Counted from the first letter of the stretch, positions 38,317-48,024 are shown. The stretch is 64,000 bases of DNA from Stenotrophomonas maltophilia (GCF_900186865.1 NZ_LT906480.1:2002001-2066000); one strand, 5' to 3'. The notes: generated by a model not told the origin, from the letters alone. Program-made: numbers and translations.

Positions 38317-38380
38317 GGACTAATCAAGTAAAGGTTTGAGGTCTATCGTGGCGCCATTCGTTAATTGGAGCCCGTCCGCC

Positions 38381-38608
38381 ATGAGCCTGCGCAACATTCT
38401 TGCCCGACTCCGGAACGCCGGCCAGAACACCCTGGACCTGGCGATGACCGTCGAAGCCCGTCCGAGTTCCTTGGTACACAAGGACTTTCGTGAGTTTACC
38501 GCGCCCATGCGTCAGCAGCGTGGCGGTGCCATCCGCCTGGCCCCTCACAAGGGTGACCGCCTGCGCCGAATCGGGACTATCCCGGATTTGGGAGGAAATG
38601 TCCCGTGA
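38381..38608 (+). CDS. Small basic protein upstream of smeU1
   Basis: 75 residues, no cysteine, many arginines (LRNILARLRNAGQNTLDLAM, FREFTAPMRQQRGGAIRLAP). I do not recognise the family. Its TGA overlaps the GTG of smeU1 (GTGA), the arrangement expected for a translated, coupled upstream gene; however the Shine-Dalgarno before ATG 38381 is weak and distant (GGAG). It could be the true first gene of the efflux operon or a leader whose translation affects smeU1. Confidence 0.5.
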   Translation: MSLRNILARLRNAGQNTLDLAMTVEARPSSLVHKDFREFTAPMRQQRGGAIRLAPHKGDRLRRIGTIPDLGGNVP

Positions 38609-39375
38609 ATGGGATGCTGACGCCTGAAGTCCTGGTCCTGGGCGGCACCGGTGCCGTCGGCCAGGGTGTGGTTGGCGCGCTGCTGGAGGCCGGCAGCCCG
38701 GTACTGGTTGTCGGCCGCGATCCGGGCCGGCTGGCGGCGCTGCACGAGCAGTTCGCTGACGAGCCGGGCCTGGAGACGCTGCTGGGGTCGCTCAGCGACG
38801 ACGGATCGGCGCGCGCGCTGGCCGAACGCATCGCGCAGCGCCCGCGCCCGTTGGCGGCGGTGATCGCCGCAATGGGTGGACCGTACCGCCGCGGTCGCGT
38901 GGTCGACCGCAACGGTGACGAACTGATGGGCGCGATGCAGGCCGATCTGATGCCGCACGTGCACGCGGTGCGTCACCTGCTGCCGCTGCTGCAGGACAAC
39001 GTGCATGCGCGCCGCTACGTGATGATCGGCAGCCCGGCCAACGCCAAGCCATGGGCGGGCTACGGCGAGACCTCGATCACCACCGCCGCGCTGCGCATGT
39101 ACGCGCAGGTCGTGCACCAGGAAGCGCAGGCGCTGGGCGTGCGCGCGCAGATGCTGGAAGTCTGCAGCCCGGTGTGCACCCCGGCCAATGCGGCCAATGC
39201 CTGCATCGAGTGGCCCAGCTCGCTGCTGGTGGGTCGTCGCGTTGTGTCGCTGCTGGATGGTTGCCGCGACAACCGTGCCATCGTCCGCTGTGACAGCAGC
39301 GATGCCGAACTGCCGCGCGGCCTGCTGCACCTGGAAGTTCCCCCTTTGTGGCGCGATACCGCAGGCGTTGCTTGA
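38605..39375 (+). CDS. smeU1: SDR-like oxidoreductase SmeU1
   Basis: 256 residues. Nucleotide-binding motif VLVLGGTGAVGQGVVGALLE at 9-28 and an RDPGRL arginine suggest NADP(H) binding. The canonical catalytic YxxxK is replaced: the expected place reads GYGETSITTAALRMYA, with tyrosine but no lysine four residues on. First SDR of the smeU1VWU2X operon; role in efflux or in reducing substrates is not known. GTG start overlaps the stop of the small upstream gene. Confidence 0.88.
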   Translation: MNGMLTPEVLVLGGTGAVGQGVVGALLEAGSPVLVVGRDPGRLAALHEQFADEPGLETLLGSLSDDGSARALAERIAQRPRPLAAVIAAMGGPYRRGRVVDRNGDELMGAMQADLMPHVHAVRHLLPLLQDNVHARRYVMIGSPANAKPWAGYGETSITTAALRMYAQVVHQEAQALGVRAQMLEVCSPVCTPANAANACIEWPSSLLVGRRVVSLLDGCRDNRAIVRCDSSDAELPRGLLHLEVPPLWRDTAGVA

Positions 39376-39466
39376 CCTCGACCATGGTTGAGGTCGCAGG
39401 ATACGCCGCCGGTTTTTGCAACACGTTCTCATATAGCTGTACCACCCCTCCGTACGGATGCATGCC

Positions 39467-40690
39467 ATGACTTCCCCCAATACCACCCCACATCGTTTCG
39501 GCCATCGCATTGCGATGGTCGGCGTGTCGATCCTCGCCGCAGCCGTGCTTGCGGCCTGCAGCGGCGGCCACGCCGAAGAAGCCGGTGCACCGCCGCCGCC
39601 GCAGGTCAGCGCCGCGCCGGTACTGGTCAAGCAGGTCAGCCAGTGGGACGAGTTCAGCGGCCGCGTCGAAGCGGTGCAGAGCGTTGAACTGCGCCCGCGC
39701 GTGTCCGGCTACATCGACAAGGTCAACTACGTCGAAGGCCAGGAAGTGAAGAAGGGCGAAGTGCTCTTCACCATCGACGCGCGCAGCTACCAGGCCGAGT
39801 ACGATCGAGCGGCTGCCGAGCTGGCCCGCGCCCGCACCCAGGCCACGCTGGCCCGCAGCGAGTCCGAGCGCGCCAAGCGACTGTCCGAGCAGCAGGCGAT
39901 CTCCACCGAGACCGCCGAACAGCGTCGCGCGGCCGCCGACCAGTCCGGTGCCGCCGTGCAGGCCGCGCAGGCTGCGCTGGACGCGGCCCGGCTCAACCTG
40001 GAGTTCACCAAGGTGCGTGCACCGATCGACGGCCGTGCCGGCCGCGCGATGGTCACCGCCGGCAACCTGGTCACCGCCGGCGACAGTGCCAGCGTGCTGA
40101 CCACGCTGGTCTCGCTGGATACCGTCTTTGTCTACTTCGATGCCGACGAAAGCACCTTCCTGCGCTACGCCCAGATGGCACGCAAGGGCGAGCGCCCGAG
40201 CGAGCGTGACAGCGAACTGCCGGTGAAGGTTGGCCTGTCCGGCGAAGAGGGCTACCCGCACTCAGGCAAGGTCGACTTCCTCGACAACCAGGTCGCCCGC
40301 AGCACCGGCACCATCCGCGTCCGCGCACTGCTGGACAACGCCGACCGCCAGTTCACGCCGGGCCTGTTCGCCCGCGTGCAGCTGCTCGGCAGCGGCCAGT
40401 TCCAGGCGCTGCTGATCGATGACAAGGCCGTGCTGACCGACCAGGACCGCAAGTACGTCTACGTGGTCGACAAGGATGGCAAGGCCCAGCGCCGCGACAT
40501 CCAGCTCGGTCGCACCGCTGATGGCCTGCGCATTGTCGAACACGGCCTGGCTGCGGGCGACAAGGTGATCATCGACGGCGTGCAGAAGGTCTTCATGCCG
40601 GGCATGCCGGTGCAGGCCAAGGCGGTGGCGATGCAGCCACAGCCGGCGCCGGCACCGGGCCGCGATGCCACCGCCGCCCTGAAGCACTGA
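39467..40690 (+). CDS. smeV: RND efflux periplasmic adaptor SmeV
   Basis: 407 residues from ATG 39467 (three more if ATG 39458 is used). Lipobox VLAACSGG. Barrel and lipoyl parts: ELRPRVSGYIDKVNYVEGQEVKKGEVLFTIDARSYQ-type segment, a long alpha-hairpin (AAELARARTQATLARSESER..QAALDAARLNLE), then FTKVRAPIDGRAGRAMV. Links the inner-membrane pump SmeW to the outer-membrane channel SmeX. Substrates reported for the system include quinolones, chloramphenicol and tetracyclines. Confidence 0.93.
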   Translation: MTSPNTTPHRFGHRIAMVGVSILAAAVLAACSGGHAEEAGAPPPPQVSAAPVLVKQVSQWDEFSGRVEAVQSVELRPRVSGYIDKVNYVEGQEVKKGEVLFTIDARSYQAEYDRAAAELARARTQATLARSESERAKRLSEQQAISTETAEQRRAAADQSGAAVQAAQAALDAARLNLEFTKVRAPIDGRAGRAMVTAGNLVTAGDSASVLTTLVSLDTVFVYFDADESTFLRYAQMARKGERPSERDSELPVKVGLSGEEGYPHSGKVDFLDNQVARSTGTIRVRALLDNADRQFTPGLFARVQLLGSGQFQALLIDDKAVLTDQDRKYVYVVDKDGKAQRRDIQLGRTADGLRIVEHGLAAGDKVIIDGVQKVFMPGMPVQAKAVAMQPQPAPAPGRDATAALKH

Positions 40691-40802
40691 TCCGCGTCCC
40701 CGCTTAGCTGCCGGCGCCAGCGGCAGCCTTCCCTGCCTTCGTCATTTCGGCGAGGGGCAGGGTGGCTGTTGCCCGCCGAATGCCTTTCCCAGGAATTCCT
40801 CC

Positions 40803-43800
40803 ATGGACTTTTCCCGTTTCTTCATCGACAGGCCGATCTTCGCGGCGGTGCTGTCGATCGTGATCTTCGCCGCAGGCCTGATCACGATTCCAATCCTGCC
40901 GATCAGCGAGTACCCGGAAGTGGTGCCGCCGTCGGTGGTCGTGCGCACGGTCTATCCGGGCGCCAACCCCAAGGTCATCGCCGAGACCGTCGCCACGCCG
41001 CTTGAAGAAGCCATCAACGGCGTCGAAGGCATGATGTACCTGAAGTCGGTCGCCGGTTCCGACGGCGTGCTGCAGATGACCGTCACCTTCCGCCCGGGCA
41101 CCGACCCGGACGCAGCGGCGGTGAAGGTGCAGAACCGCGTGGCGCAGGCGCAGGCGCGCCTGCCCGAGGACGTGCGCCGGCAGGGCGTGACCACGCAGAA
41201 GCAGTCGCCGACCTTCCTGATGGTGGTGCACCTGACCTCCCCGCAAGGCAAGTACGACACCCTGTACCTGCGCAACTACGCCCGCCTGCACGTCAAGGAT
41301 GCGCTGGCGCGCATTCCGGGCGTCGGTGATGCGCAGATCTTCGGTGGTGGCGACTACGCCATGCGCGCCTGGCTGGATCCGGACAAGGTGGCTTCGCGCG
41401 GCCTGACCGCCAGCGACGTGGTGCGCGCCATGCGCGAGCAGAACGTGCAGGTGTCGGCCGGCCAGCTCGGCGCCGAACCGCTGCCGGACAGCAAGTTCCT
41501 GACCCTGATCAATGCCCAGGGCCGGCTGAAGACCGAAAAGGAATTCGGCGACATCGTGCTCAAGAGCGGCACCGATGGCGAGATCGTGCGCCTGGCCGAC
41601 GTGGCCCGCCTTGAACTGGGTGCCGGTGACTACACCCTGCGCTCGCAGCTGGACGGCAAGAACGCGGTCGGTATCGGCATCTTCCAGTCGCCGGGTGCGA
41701 ACGCGCTGGAAATCCGTGACCAGGTCATCTCGACGATGGACGAGATGCAGAAGACCATGCCGGCCGACGTGAAGTACGAAGCGGTGTATGACACCACCAT
41801 CTTCGTGCGGGACTCGATCAAGGCCGTGGTCTCCACGCTGCTGGAAGCGATCGCGCTGGTGGTGCTGGTGGTGATCCTGTTCCTGCAGACCTGGCGTGCC
41901 TCGATCATCCCGTTGATCGCCGTGCCGGTGTCGGTGGTGGGTACCTTCGCCGCGCTGTACCTGCTGGGCTTCTCGATCAATACGCTGAGCCTGTTCGGCC
42001 TGGTGCTGGCGATCGGCATCGTGGTCGACGACGCGATCGTGGTGGTGGAGAACGTCGAGCGCAACATCGAGGAAGGCCTGTCGCCCACCGCCGCGGCCCA
42101 CCAGGCCATGCGCGAAGTGTCCGGCCCGATCGTGGCGATCGCGCTGGTGCTGTGTGCCGTGTTCGTGCCGATGGCGTTCCTGTCCGGTGTCACCGGCCAG
42201 TTCTACAAGCAGTTCGCGGTCACCATCGCCATCTCCACGGTGATCTCGGCGATCAACTCGCTGACCTTGTCGCCGGCCCTGGCCGCGCGCCTGCTGAAGG
42301 CCCACGGCGCACCGAAGGATGGCCCGAGCCGCCTGATCGACCGCCTGTTCGGCTGGGTGTTCCGTCCGTTCAACCGCTTCTTCAAGTCCAGCTCGGAGAA
42401 GTACGAGCGTGGCGTGGCCCGCATCCTCGGCCGACGTGGCGCGGTGTTCGTGGTCTACGCGATCCTGCTGGTCGGTACCGGCGTGATCTTCAAGCTGGTG
42501 CCGCCGGGCTTCATCCCGACCCAGGACAAGCTGTACCTGATCGCCGGCGTGAAGCTGCCGGAAGGTTCGTCGATCGCGCGTACCGATGAAATGCTGCTCA
42601 AGGTGGCCAAGATCGCCCAGGAAACCGATGGCGTGGCCCACACCATCTCGTTCCCGGGCCTGAACGCGCTGCAGTTCACCAATACGCCCAATACCGGTGT
42701 GGCGTTCATTCCGCTCAAGCCCTTCGCCGAGCGTCATGGCCGTACCGCTGCGCAGATCAATGCCGAGATCAACCAGAAGATCGCCGGCCTGCAGGAAGGC
42801 TTCGCCTTCGCGATGATGCCGCCGCCGATCCTCGGCCTGGGCAACGGCAACGGCTACCAGATGTTCATCGAGGACCGCGGCAACCTGGGCTACGGCGCGC
42901 TGCAGAATGCGGTGCAGGCGATGCAGGGCACCGTGGCGCAGACGCCGGGCATGGCCTTCCCGATTTCCAGCTACCAGGCCAACGTGCCGCAGCTGGATGC
43001 CGAGGTCGACCGCGTCAAGGCCAAGGCACAGGGCGTGCAGCTCACCGAACTGTTCGACACCCTGCAGACCTACCTGGGTTCGGCCTACGTCAACGACTTC
43101 AACCAGTTCGGCCGTACCTGGCAGGTGATCGCCCAGGCAGACGGTCCGTTCCGCGAGACGGTCGAGGACATCGGCAAGCTGCGTACCCGCAACGACCGCG
43201 GCGAGATGGTGCCGATCGGTTCGATGGTCACCATCAAGCAGACCTTCGGCCCGGACCCGGTGCTGCGCTTCAATGGCTACCCGGCAGCGGACCTGGCCGG
43301 TGAAGCCGACCCGCGTTTGCTGTCCTCGGCCGAGGCGATGACCAAGCTGACCGAGATCGCCGGCAAGGTGCTGCCGGTGGGCATGACCACCGAATGGACC
43401 GACCTGAGCTACCAGCAGGCGACCCAGGGCAAAGCCGCCTTCATCGTGTTCCCGGTGGCGATCATGCTGGCCTTCCTGGTGCTGGCCGCGCTGTACGAGA
43501 GCTGGTCGCTGCCGCTGGCGGTGATCCTGATCGTGCCGATGACCCTGCTGTCCGCGCTGTTCGGCGTCTGGCTGACCGGCGGTGACAACAACGTGTTCGT
43601 GCAGGTCGGCCTGGTGGTGCTGATGGGCCTGGCGTGCAAGAACGCGATCCTGATCGTCGAGTTCGCCAGAGAACTGGAGATGGGCGGCAAGGGAATCGTT
43701 GAAGCTGCGCTGGAAGCCTGCCGCCTGCGCCTGCGCCCGATCGTGATGACCTCCATCGCGTTCATCGCCGGCACCGTGCCGCTGGTGCTGTCGCACGGTG

Positions 43801-43973
43801 CAGGTGCCGAGGTGCGCTCGGTGACCGGTATCACCGTGTTCGCCGGCATGCTGGGCGTGACCCTGTTCGGCCTGTTCCTCACCCCGGTGTTCTACGTGGC
43901 CCTGCGCAAGTTCGTCACCCGCAACGGTGGTGGCCAGCTGGTGCAGCACGGCGAGCCGACCATCCACCACTGA
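40803..43973 (+). CDS. smeW: RND multidrug efflux transporter SmeW
   Basis: 1056-residue HAE1-type proton antiporter. Twelve predicted membrane spans; starts FSRFFIDRPIFAAVLSIVIF. TM4 holds the proton-relay pair in VVDDAIVVVENVERN (about residues 407-408), and TM10 has the partner lysine in LACKNAILIVEFA. Two large periplasmic loops. Full length, no interruption. Works with SmeV and SmeX; the operon continues with smeU2 64 bases later. Confidence 0.96.
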   Translation: MDFSRFFIDRPIFAAVLSIVIFAAGLITIPILPISEYPEVVPPSVVVRTVYPGANPKVIAETVATPLEEAINGVEGMMYLKSVAGSDGVLQMTVTFRPGTDPDAAAVKVQNRVAQAQARLPEDVRRQGVTTQKQSPTFLMVVHLTSPQGKYDTLYLRNYARLHVKDALARIPGVGDAQIFGGGDYAMRAWLDPDKVASRGLTASDVVRAMREQNVQVSAGQLGAEPLPDSKFLTLINAQGRLKTEKEFGDIVLKSGTDGEIVRLADVARLELGAGDYTLRSQLDGKNAVGIGIFQSPGANALEIRDQVISTMDEMQKTMPADVKYEAVYDTTIFVRDSIKAVVSTLLEAIALVVLVVILFLQTWRASIIPLIAVPVSVVGTFAALYLLGFSINTLSLFGLVLAIGIVVDDAIVVVENVERNIEEGLSPTAAAHQAMREVSGPIVAIALVLCAVFVPMAFLSGVTGQFYKQFAVTIAISTVISAINSLTLSPALAARLLKAHGAPKDGPSRLIDRLFGWVFRPFNRFFKSSSEKYERGVARILGRRGAVFVVYAILLVGTGVIFKLVPPGFIPTQDKLYLIAGVKLPEGSSIARTDEMLLKVAKIAQETDGVAHTISFPGLNALQFTNTPNTGVAFIPLKPFAERHGRTAAQINAEINQKIAGLQEGFAFAMMPPPILGLGNGNGYQMFIEDRGNLGYGALQNAVQAMQGTVAQTPGMAFPISSYQANVPQLDAEVDRVKAKAQGVQLTELFDTLQTYLGSAYVNDFNQFGRTWQVIAQADGPFRETVEDIGKLRTRNDRGEMVPIGSMVTIKQTFGPDPVLRFNGYPAADLAGEADPRLLSSAEAMTKLTEIAGKVLPVGMTTEWTDLSYQQATQGKAAFIVFPVAIMLAFLVLAALYESWSLPLAVILIVPMTLLSALFGVWLTGGDNNVFVQVGLVVLMGLACKNAILIVEFARELEMGGKGIVEAALEACRLRLRPIVMTSIAFIAGTVPLVLSHGAGAEVRSVTGITVFAGMLGVTLFGLFLTPVFYVALRKFVTRNGGGQLVQHGEPTIHH

Positions 43974-44037
43974 CATGGAACCCCGTCGTCGCCGGTCAAT
44001 GCCCGGCGGCGGCTTCCCCCTCACAAGGCATGCATCC

Positions 44038-44775
44038 ATGAATACCCATCAGAACAAGATCGCGCTGGTCACCGGCGCCACCCGTGGCATCGGCCTGGAA
44101 ACCGTGCGCCAGCTGGCCCAGGCGGGCGTGCACACGCTGCTGGCCGGTCGCAAGCGTGAGACCGCCGTTGAGCTGGCGCTGAAGCTGCAGGCTGAAGGCC
44201 TGCCGGTCGAAGCCCTGCAACTGGACGTGACCGACGCGGCCAGCATCGCCGAAGCAGTCGAGCAGGTACGCCAGCGCCATGGCCGCCTCGACATCCTGGT
44301 CAACAATGCCGGCATCATGATCGAGAATCCCGCGCAGGCGCCGTCGGAGCAATCGCTCGAGACCTGGAAGCGCACCTTCGACACCAACGTGTATGCGCTG
44401 GTGGCGGTGACCCAGGCATTCCTGCCGCTGGTCAAGCAGGCCAAGTCCGGCCGCATCGTCAATGTGTCCAGCATGCTCGGCTCGCAGACCCTGCACGCGG
44501 ATCCCTCCTCGGGCATCTATGACTTCAAGATTCCGGCGTACAACGCCTCCAAGGCCGCGGTGAACAGCTGGACCCTGAGCCTGGCCTACGAACTGCGCAA
44601 CACGCCGATCAAGGTCAATACCGTGCATCCGGGTTACGTGAAGACCGACATGAACGGCGGCAACGGCGAGATCGAAATCAGCGAAGGCGCGCGTTCCAGC
44701 GTGGAAATGGCACTCATCGGTGAATCCGGTGCCAGCGGCAGCTTCACCTACCTGGGCGAGGTGCTGCCATGGTGA
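44038..44775 (+). CDS. smeU2: Short-chain dehydrogenase SmeU2
   Basis: 245 residues. Classical SDR: TGATRGIGLETVRQL cofactor motif, DILVNNAG, catalytic serine in IVNVSSM and YNASK. Complete active site, unlike SmeU1. Sits between pump and channel genes and overlaps smeX by seven bases, so it is co-expressed with the efflux system; substrate unknown. Confidence 0.93.
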   Translation: MNTHQNKIALVTGATRGIGLETVRQLAQAGVHTLLAGRKRETAVELALKLQAEGLPVEALQLDVTDAASIAEAVEQVRQRHGRLDILVNNAGIMIENPAQAPSEQSLETWKRTFDTNVYALVAVTQAFLPLVKQAKSGRIVNVSSMLGSQTLHADPSSGIYDFKIPAYNASKAAVNSWTLSLAYELRNTPIKVNTVHPGYVKTDMNGGNGEIEISEGARSSVEMALIGESGASGSFTYLGEVLPW

Positions 44776-46190
44776 TCCGCACGTTGGCGATGGCCGTCTC
44801 CAGCCTGGTGCTGGCGGGCTGTGTCAGCGTCGGTCCGAACTACAAGGCGCCGGTGCAGGAACCGGTGGTGCTGCAGGGGGCGCAGCAGCCGGTGTTCAGC
44901 ACTACCTCGCCGGTGGCCAGCTGGTGGGCGCAGTTCGATGATCCGGTGCTGGAAGAACTGGTGCACGGCGCACTGTCGGACAACCTGGACCTGCGCGTGG
45001 CCGTGGCCCGCGTCAGCCAGGCCCGCGCGGTGTTCGTCGAAAGCCGCCTCGACCAGGCGCCGCACATCACCGCGGGCGGCAGCTACGACCGCCGCAAGCA
45101 ACCCGATCCGCAGCTGGGTGGGCAGCGGGTGTTCAGTGAAAGCTACCAGCTCGGCTTCGATGCCGGCTGGGAGCTGGATCTGTTCGGCCGCAAGCGGCGT
45201 GCAGCAGAAGCCGCGCGCGCCGACCTGGACGCCGAGCAGGCCAACCTGGCCGATGCGCAGGTACTGGTCGCCGCCGAAGTGGCACGCAACTACTTCGAGC
45301 TGCGCGGTACGCAGAAGCGCATCGCGGTGGCCCAGCACACCCTGGTCAACCTGCGCGATACGCAGAAGCTGACGGAGGCGCGCTGGGAGCTGGGCGCCGG
45401 CAGCGAGCTGGACGTGCAGAGCAGTCGCGCGCGGCTGAAGGCGATCGAGGCCGATATCCCGCTGCTGGAAGTGGCCGAAACGCAGTCGCGCAATCGCCTG
45501 GCGGTTCTGCTGGGCCAGCGTCCGGAAACGCTGACCGCCATGCTTGCGCCGCACGACGTGCCGGCATTTGCCAAGGCCCTGCCGCTGGGCGATACCCGCG
45601 AGCTGCTGCGCCAACGCGCCGACGTGCGCGTGGCCGAGCGTCGCCTGGCCGCTGCCACCGCGCGGGTGGGCGTGGCCACTGCGGACCTGTTCCCGCGGCT
45701 GTCACTGTCCGGTTTCGTCGGCTTCCTTGGCGGCGACGCCAGTGGCCTGGTCAATGGCAACAACAAGGCCTGGTCGCTGACGCCGTCGCTGAGCTGGGCC
45801 GCGTTCGACTTCGGCACCGTGCGTGCACGCCTGCGTGCCAGCAAGGCTGAAGCCGAGGGTGTGGCTGCGCAGTATGAGCAGGCCGTGCTGCTGGCGCTGG
45901 AAGACACCGAGAACGCGCTGACCCGCTATTCCAAGCAGCAGGCGCGGCTGGCGATCGTGGTCGAGCAGGCGCAGGCGGCACGCCGGGCTGAGTCGCTGGC
46001 GCAGATCCGCTACCGCGAGGGCTCGGAAGACTTCCTGACCCTGTTGGATGCGCAGCGCACGCAGCTGGCGGCCGACGATGCGTTGGCGGCGGCTGAGTCC
46101 GAGGTCAATGTCAGCGTGGTGGGCGTGTACAAGGCACTGGGTGGCTGGGGGCAATCACCGCAGCCGCCGAGCGTGGCGCAGGTGCAGTAA
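44769..46190 (+). CDS. smeX: Outer-membrane efflux channel SmeX
   Basis: 473 residues. Lipoprotein of the NodT/OprM class: lipobox LVLAGC with Cys18, then VGPNYKAPVQEP, ASWWAQFDDPVLEELVHGAL, and two repeated TolC-type coiled-coil halves (NLDLRVAVARVSQARAVFVE; RYREGSEDFLTLLDAQRTQL). Last gene of the operon, followed directly by a terminator. Confidence 0.94.
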   Translation: MVIRTLAMAVSSLVLAGCVSVGPNYKAPVQEPVVLQGAQQPVFSTTSPVASWWAQFDDPVLEELVHGALSDNLDLRVAVARVSQARAVFVESRLDQAPHITAGGSYDRRKQPDPQLGGQRVFSESYQLGFDAGWELDLFGRKRRAAEAARADLDAEQANLADAQVLVAAEVARNYFELRGTQKRIAVAQHTLVNLRDTQKLTEARWELGAGSELDVQSSRARLKAIEADIPLLEVAETQSRNRLAVLLGQRPETLTAMLAPHDVPAFAKALPLGDTRELLRQRADVRVAERRLAAATARVGVATADLFPRLSLSGFVGFLGGDASGLVNGNNKAWSLTPSLSWAAFDFGTVRARLRASKAEAEGVAAQYEQAVLLALEDTENALTRYSKQQARLAIVVEQAQAARRAESLAQIRYREGSEDFLTLLDAQRTQLAADDALAAAESEVNVSVVGVYKALGGWGQSPQPPSVAQVQ

Positions 46191-46195
46191 CCGCA

Positions 46196-46230
46196 GGGGA
46201 CGGAAGCACTGGCTTCCGTCCCTTTCTTCT
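46196..46230 (+). terminator. Rho-independent terminator after smeX
   Basis: GGGACGGAAG pairs with CTTCCGTCCC around CACTGG, followed by TTTCTTCT. Ends the efflux operon; the convergent VOC gene stops just beyond it. Confidence 0.9.
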
Positions 46231-46231
46231 G

Positions 46232-46609
46232 TCAGGGCCAGTGATTGGCCGGTGTGTCGCGCTCGCGCATGCGCACGATGCAGAAGCGATGGCCGGTGGG
46301 TGCTTCCATCACCCACCAGCGTTTGACGAAGCCGATCCGGCGCGCGCCGAGTTTTTCCAGTCGATCTGCCTCGGCATCGATGTCGTCGCTCTCGATGTCC
46401 AAGTGCACCCGTGAGGGGTGAGCGACACGTTGCACTTCCACGTTCAGGCCCGCGGGTGCGCCCTGCAGGTCGGCGTACTCGGCGCCATCTTCGCCATACG
46501 ACGGCTGCGCCTGCAGACCGAGTGCGGCCGCCCAGAAGCGTGCGCCTTCGTCTGCGGGCGTGTCCTGGCAGTCGATGATGAATCCGGCCAGACGGCTCTG
46601 GTGCGCCAT
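46232..46609 (-). CDS. VOC/glyoxalase-superfamily protein
   Basis: 125 residues. Two beta-alpha-beta-beta-beta modules: GFIIDCQDTPADEGARFWAAALG and RVHLDIESDDIDAEADRLEKLGA, ending VMEAPTGHRFCIVR. The HLD-type histidine (V-H-L-D) and EAPTGHRFC are usual metal or substrate positions in this superfamily. Function not predictable from sequence. Single gene with AGGACG upstream. Confidence 0.85.
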   Translation of the reverse strand: MAHQSRLAGFIIDCQDTPADEGARFWAAALGLQAQPSYGEDGAEYADLQGAPAGLNVEVQRVAHPSRVHLDIESDDIDAEADRLEKLGARRIGFVKRWWVMEAPTGHRFCIVRMRERDTPANHWP

Positions 46610-46748
46610 GACGTCCTCCGCAGATCGGGAATGGAGGAAGGGTAGCGCGTCGCTTGCTGTGGACGTTGTCACAGTCATGACGTTTCTGACTCTGCCAGAA
46701 CCGGGGCCTGCGGTGTAACTAGTGGGGCAGATTCCGGGAGGGATGGCG

Positions 46749-47012
46749 ATGAGCGACGACAAACGTGATACCCAGCGCATGCTGTTTGGTGATCCGGGAC
46801 CGCCTGGCGCAGGGCTGTCGGTAGCGGTCGTAGTGCTGATGGTGTTGGCTACCATGGCGGCTGCGATCGGCTTCATGCGCCTGCCGGACCAGATGCTGGG
46901 GCTGGGCCTGATCGGCATCTCCGTGTTTCTGGCGGTCGGTGCCCGCATCTGCCAGGCACGCAACCAGCATCAGGCGCTGTACCGGCTGATGTCGCGACAG
47001 CCGCCGCCGTAG
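46749..47012 (+). CDS. Small membrane protein of unknown function
   Basis: 87 residues from ATG 46749, which has GGGAGG at a proper distance (upstream ATG 46743 and GTG 46722 do not). Two predicted membrane spans (AGLSVAVVVLMVLATMAAAI and MLGLGLIGISVFLAVGARI) separated by a short FMRLPDQ loop, so both ends are cytoplasmic; a basic tail follows. No family recognised. Confidence 0.7.
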   Translation: MSDDKRDTQRMLFGDPGPPGAGLSVAVVVLMVLATMAAAIGFMRLPDQMLGLGLIGISVFLAVGARICQARNQHQALYRLMSRQPPP

Positions 47013-47031
47013 CTGCGGCTGCCGTACAGGT

Positions 47032-47886
47032 TCAGTGCTTCGGCCAGTCCAGCTCGACCACCAGCGGGAAATGATCCGACGGCAGCACGCCATCGATGCG
47101 ACGGTCATCGGTCAGGAAGCTGCGTGCATGGAAGCCACGCACCAGCACCCAGTCCAGCTGCACGGTGGCCTTGCCGGTGAAATCGTGGAAGGTCAGGCGT
47201 GGCCCCTGCGGAACCTTCACCTGGGTACGGGTGTCCTGCAGCAGGCGGGTGAATGCCTTGTAGGTGTCACCACCGGGCTCGCTGTTGAAGTCACCCGTCA
47301 GGACCACCGGCAGATCGGCCGGCAGGGCTTCCACGCGCTTGCCGATCAGCTCGGCACCCTTCACCCGGCGCGGTTCATCCTCGTCGCGGTAGGGCAGGTG
47401 GGTATTCATGAAATAGAAACGACGGCCATCGTCCAGGCGGCGGAACAGGGCCCAGGTGACCATGCGCGGGTACAGGTTGCCCCAGGTGATGCTGCCGGGT
47501 GCGTCGGGTGTATCGGACAACCAGAAGTTGCCGGACTCCTCGATGGCCAGCACCTTGCTGTCGTAGAACACGCCCATGTGTTCGTCACCGCTGCCACCAC
47601 GGCGGCCTTCGCCGAACCAGCGGTAGCCGGGCAGGTGTTCGGACAGGTAGTCGGCCTGCTCCTTCACCAGTTCCTGGGTGCCGATCACAGCCGGGTGCGC
47701 ATCGAGGATGACCTTGACCATGGCATCGCGGCGGTCGGGCCAGCGCTTGCCCGCTTCGGTATCGGCCGGGGTGCGTACGTTGAAGGACATTACTTTCAGT
47801 GGCGCCGGTGCAGCAGCCCAGGCGACGGCAGGCAGCGCAAGCACCAGCAGCGCACACAGCGCGGGGCGACGGAAACGCGACAACAT
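47032..47886 (-). CDS. Exported endonuclease/exonuclease/phosphatase-fold hydrolase
   Basis: 284 residues. Signal peptide CALLVLALPAVAWAA. The mature part has DNase I/EEP motifs: LKVMSFNVRTPA (N), VIGTQELVKEQ (QE), MNTHLPYRDE, LPVVLTGDFNSEP (GDFN) and GVLPSDHFPLVVELDW (SDHxP). Such proteins include nucleases, sphingomyelinases and phosphatases; in Xanthomonadales many are exported. The LacI-type palindrome 20 bases upstream of ATG 47886 suggests sugar-responsive repression. Confidence 0.88.
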   Translation of the reverse strand: MLSRFRRPALCALLVLALPAVAWAAAPAPLKVMSFNVRTPADTEAGKRWPDRRDAMVKVILDAHPAVIGTQELVKEQADYLSEHLPGYRWFGEGRRGGSGDEHMGVFYDSKVLAIEESGNFWLSDTPDAPGSITWGNLYPRMVTWALFRRLDDGRRFYFMNTHLPYRDEDEPRRVKGAELIGKRVEALPADLPVVLTGDFNSEPGGDTYKAFTRLLQDTRTQVKVPQGPRLTFHDFTGKATVQLDWVLVRGFHARSFLTDDRRIDGVLPSDHFPLVVELDWPKH

Positions 47887-47905
47887 CGTGGAATCCCTCC
47901 ATTCC

Positions 47906-47921
47906 ATGAAAACGGTTTCAT
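47906..47921. promoter_or_regulatory. LacI-family-like operator
   Basis: ATGAAAACGGTTTCAT: six-base arms ATGAAA/TTTCAT are perfect complements around a central ACGG. It lies at the expected place for a repressor site just upstream of the EEP-fold gene and resembles the site at 5711-5724. Confidence 0.55.
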
Positions 47922-48024
47922 GAAGCATGCCATGGAAGGCGAGGGCAGCGGTATGCCGGGATGGGCGACTGGGAGATGCCGGACGGGCGCTGGACGCTCC
48001 GCCCGGCAGATGCCCCTTGCCCGA

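Noticed and set aside
40704..44039. 1100-codon antisense frame opposite smeW
   Set aside because: Histidine/glutamine/arginine-rich translation typical of antisense to membrane-protein genes in high-G+C DNA; no start signal or domain.
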